Source: Dehalococcoidia bacterium (GTDB lineage: Bacteria; Chloroflexota; Dehalococcoidia; Dehalococcoidales; BS750m-G39). Taken from it: a stretch of 6,283 nucleotides of DNA. The stretch covers positions 1 to 6,283 of the forward strand of contig DAOWJM010000024.1 of the NCBI GenBank assembly GCA_030640325.1, read 5' to 3'. A program made the position numbers and the translations under genes. Under the pieces are notes generated by a model. That model saw only the letters and a list, made by a program, of their open reading frames with translations. It ran no database searches and had not been told where the DNA came from. Shown piece by piece: positions 5,328-6,283 of this stretch. Position 1 is the first letter of the stretch; each line of letters opens with the position of its first letter.

Positions 5328-5930
5328 CTACCTCGACAGGCTCGGCGTCTGCAAGGTATAGCCTTCTCCGGTTTCGGGGAAGATATCCTTGAGCTTCAGT
5401 GTCCTGCCTGTCTGGATGGCGGTGAAGCCATATTTCTTGCGGATGCGGTCGATAGCCTTATCCAGCTGCTCCTGCCTTCGGGCGGAGGAATCCAGCATCT
5501 CTAGCTGTCGGCTCGCTTCCACCAGGTTTGATACCCCAATGCCAATGAGGCGAACCGGTTGCCTTTGCTCGGCTAACGCTTTCTTCAGCAGTCCTAGCCC
5601 GGTGTCAAAGATAGTCTGGTCGCTATCGCTGGTCTGGCTCAAGGTGTGGCGGCGGGTGATGGTGGTGAAATCAGCATATCTCAGCTTTAGGGTTATGCAC
5701 CTCGCCCGCTTGCCCCTCTGGCGTAAATCAGCGCCCACCCGTTCACCGAGGTAGCGAAGTGTTGCCTTGAGCAGGGAGCGGTCTCTGGTGTCTTTGCCGA
5801 AGGTAGTCTCTCGGCTGATGGACTTGGCGGTGGCGGGAGGCTCTACCTCTCTATCATCAATGCCATTGGCAAAGCGATGCAGAACCTCACCAGACGCACC
5901 AAAATGGCTTTTAAGGGCACCCAATGGCAT
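5328..5930 (-). CDS. dinB: DNA polymerase IV (Y-family), C-terminal fragment: end of thumb and little finger
   Basis: This is the 3' part of a dinB gene split by a frameshift; the 5' part is at 5941-6283. The visible frame encodes the last thumb helices (MPLGALKSHFGASGEVLHRFANGID) and a full little-finger domain: TTFGKDTRD, LGERVGADLRQRGKRARCITLKLRYADFTTITRR, and QPVRLIGIGVSNLVE, all typical of Pol IV. The domain grips DNA in translesion synthesis and helps contact the sliding clamp; no clear QLxLF clamp motif is seen at the C-terminus. The ATG at 5930 is internal to the ancestral gene and has no good ribosome binding site, though reinitiation after the upstream stop, ten bases away, is conceivable. 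A little finger alone would have no polymerase activity. Its TAG stop is 21 bases from the convergent gene ending at 5306. Confidence 0.85.
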   Translation of the reverse strand: MPLGALKSHFGASGEVLHRFANGIDDREVEPPATAKSISRETTFGKDTRDRSLLKATLRYLGERVGADLRQRGKRARCITLKLRYADFTTITRRHTLSQTSDSDQTIFDTGLGLLKKALAEQRQPVRLIGIGVSNLVEASRQLEMLDSSARRQEQLDKAIDRIRKKYGFTAIQTGRTLKLKDIFPETGEGYTLQTPSLSR

Positions 5931-5940
5931 AATAGATAGT

Positions 5941-6283
5941 TCATAGTATATTGATGCCCAAGCCGTTTAATTTCCGCTCTGTTTTTCTGCCTATTCCCGG
6001 CAGTTTGGCAATAGGTAACGGTGCTAGAAAGGAACGCTCCTCACCGGCAGTCACCTCCAGCAGTCCGTCGGGCTTGGATAGCTCAGAGGCGACCTTGGCT
6101 ACCACCTTGCCGCCGGCGATGCCCACCGAGACGCCAAGCCCTAGTTCATCCTTAATCCGCTGCTTTATCTTCGCCGCCATCTGCCAAATTGAGCCATAGA
6201 TAGATTCAAAGCCAGTTGCATCCAGATATGCCTCGTCAAGACCGAGCGGCTCTAGATAGGGCGAAAAGTCAGCCAGGATAGTC
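5941..6283 (-). CDS. dinB: DNA polymerase IV (Y-family), palm/thumb fragment (5' partial, ends at a frameshift stop)
   Basis: The frame is open to the window edge, so the N-terminus lies outside. It shows the palm signature EPLGLDEAYLDATG, with the two catalytic carboxylates D-E encoded at 6232-6237. Then come the substrate/DNA-contact block GVSVGIAGGKVVAKVASE followed by LSKPDG, and the helix-hairpin-helix of the thumb (LPGIGRKTERKLNGLGI). Pol IV is an error-prone polymerase that extends past damaged template bases, often under SOS control. The frame runs into TGA at 5941-5943 just after GINIL, in the middle of the thumb, where intact proteins continue into the little finger. The other metal-binding aspartate and the steric-gate region are beyond the window. 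Together with the fragment at 5328-5930 this is one broken gene or a gene with a local sequence error. Confidence 0.88.
   Translation of the reverse strand, partial: TILADFSPYLEPLGLDEAYLDATGFESIYGSIWQMAAKIKQRIKDELGLGVSVGIAGGKVVAKVASELSKPDGLLEVTAGEERSFLAPLPIAKLPGIGRKTERKLNGLGINIL

Noticed and set aside
5938..5949. Programmed +1 frameshift in dinB, similar to the prfB CTT-TGA site
   Set aside because: CTA-TGA resembles it loosely, but there is no strong internal Shine-Dalgarno at the right distance, no precedent known to me for dinB, and a +1 shift leaves the thumb one residue short of the consensus.
5389..6199. Plus-strand open frames opposite dinB
   Set aside because: The minus strand encodes clear Pol IV motifs throughout; the plus-strand products are Ser/Pro-rich antisense shadows.

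Overview
The window is a piece of a bacterial chromosome carrying mostly housekeeping genes. They lie at near-average GC and are tightly packed. A more AT-rich, repeat-bounded stretch sits at about 4200-5306. I would guess a Chloroflexota (Dehalococcoidia-like) bacterium from the general look of the proteins, the TTG start of rpsT and the C/G-rich palindromic repeats. That phylum call is weak and cannot be confirmed from this sequence alone.

Region 1 (1-1992, + strand) reads as one transcription unit. It holds the C-terminal half of a Rel/SpoT-type (p)ppGpp synthetase/hydrolase, cut by the window start. Eleven bases later comes rpsT (ribosomal protein S20), with a TTG start behind a full AAGGAGG ribosome binding site and an unusual acidic C-terminal tail. 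A small class II aldolase-family protein follows. The order places a stringent-response enzyme directly upstream of a ribosomal protein.

Region 2 (1994-4153, - strand) holds a branched-chain amino acid aminotransferase (ilvE), which converges on the aldolase gene with one base between the stop codons. Upstream of it is an MscS-family mechanosensitive channel with extra N-terminal membrane segments and a C-terminal four-cysteine zinc ribbon. Each has its own recognisable sigma-70-type promoter with a perfect TATAAT -10 box.

Region 3 (4154-4610) is a 457-base intergenic stretch. A direct repeat of about 38 bases occurs at 4213-4250 and 4554-4590, and each copy has the shape of a rightward promoter. 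Between the copies lies a miniature inverted-repeat element of about 220 bases (4309-4529). Its two arms of about 90 bases are diverged inverted copies of each other, and each arm contains two hairpins, one of them a perfect 28-base palindrome.

Region 4 (4611-5306, + strand) is an AT-rich gene for an uncharacterised 231-residue protein. It carries an R-H-x3-H motif in a helical context like that of HEPN-type RNases. It is the likeliest acquired gene here and the best candidate for something undescribed.

Region 5 (5328-6283, - strand) is a DNA polymerase IV (dinB) gene cut by the window end. It is broken by a frameshift in the thumb domain; restoring two bases would give the family consensus.
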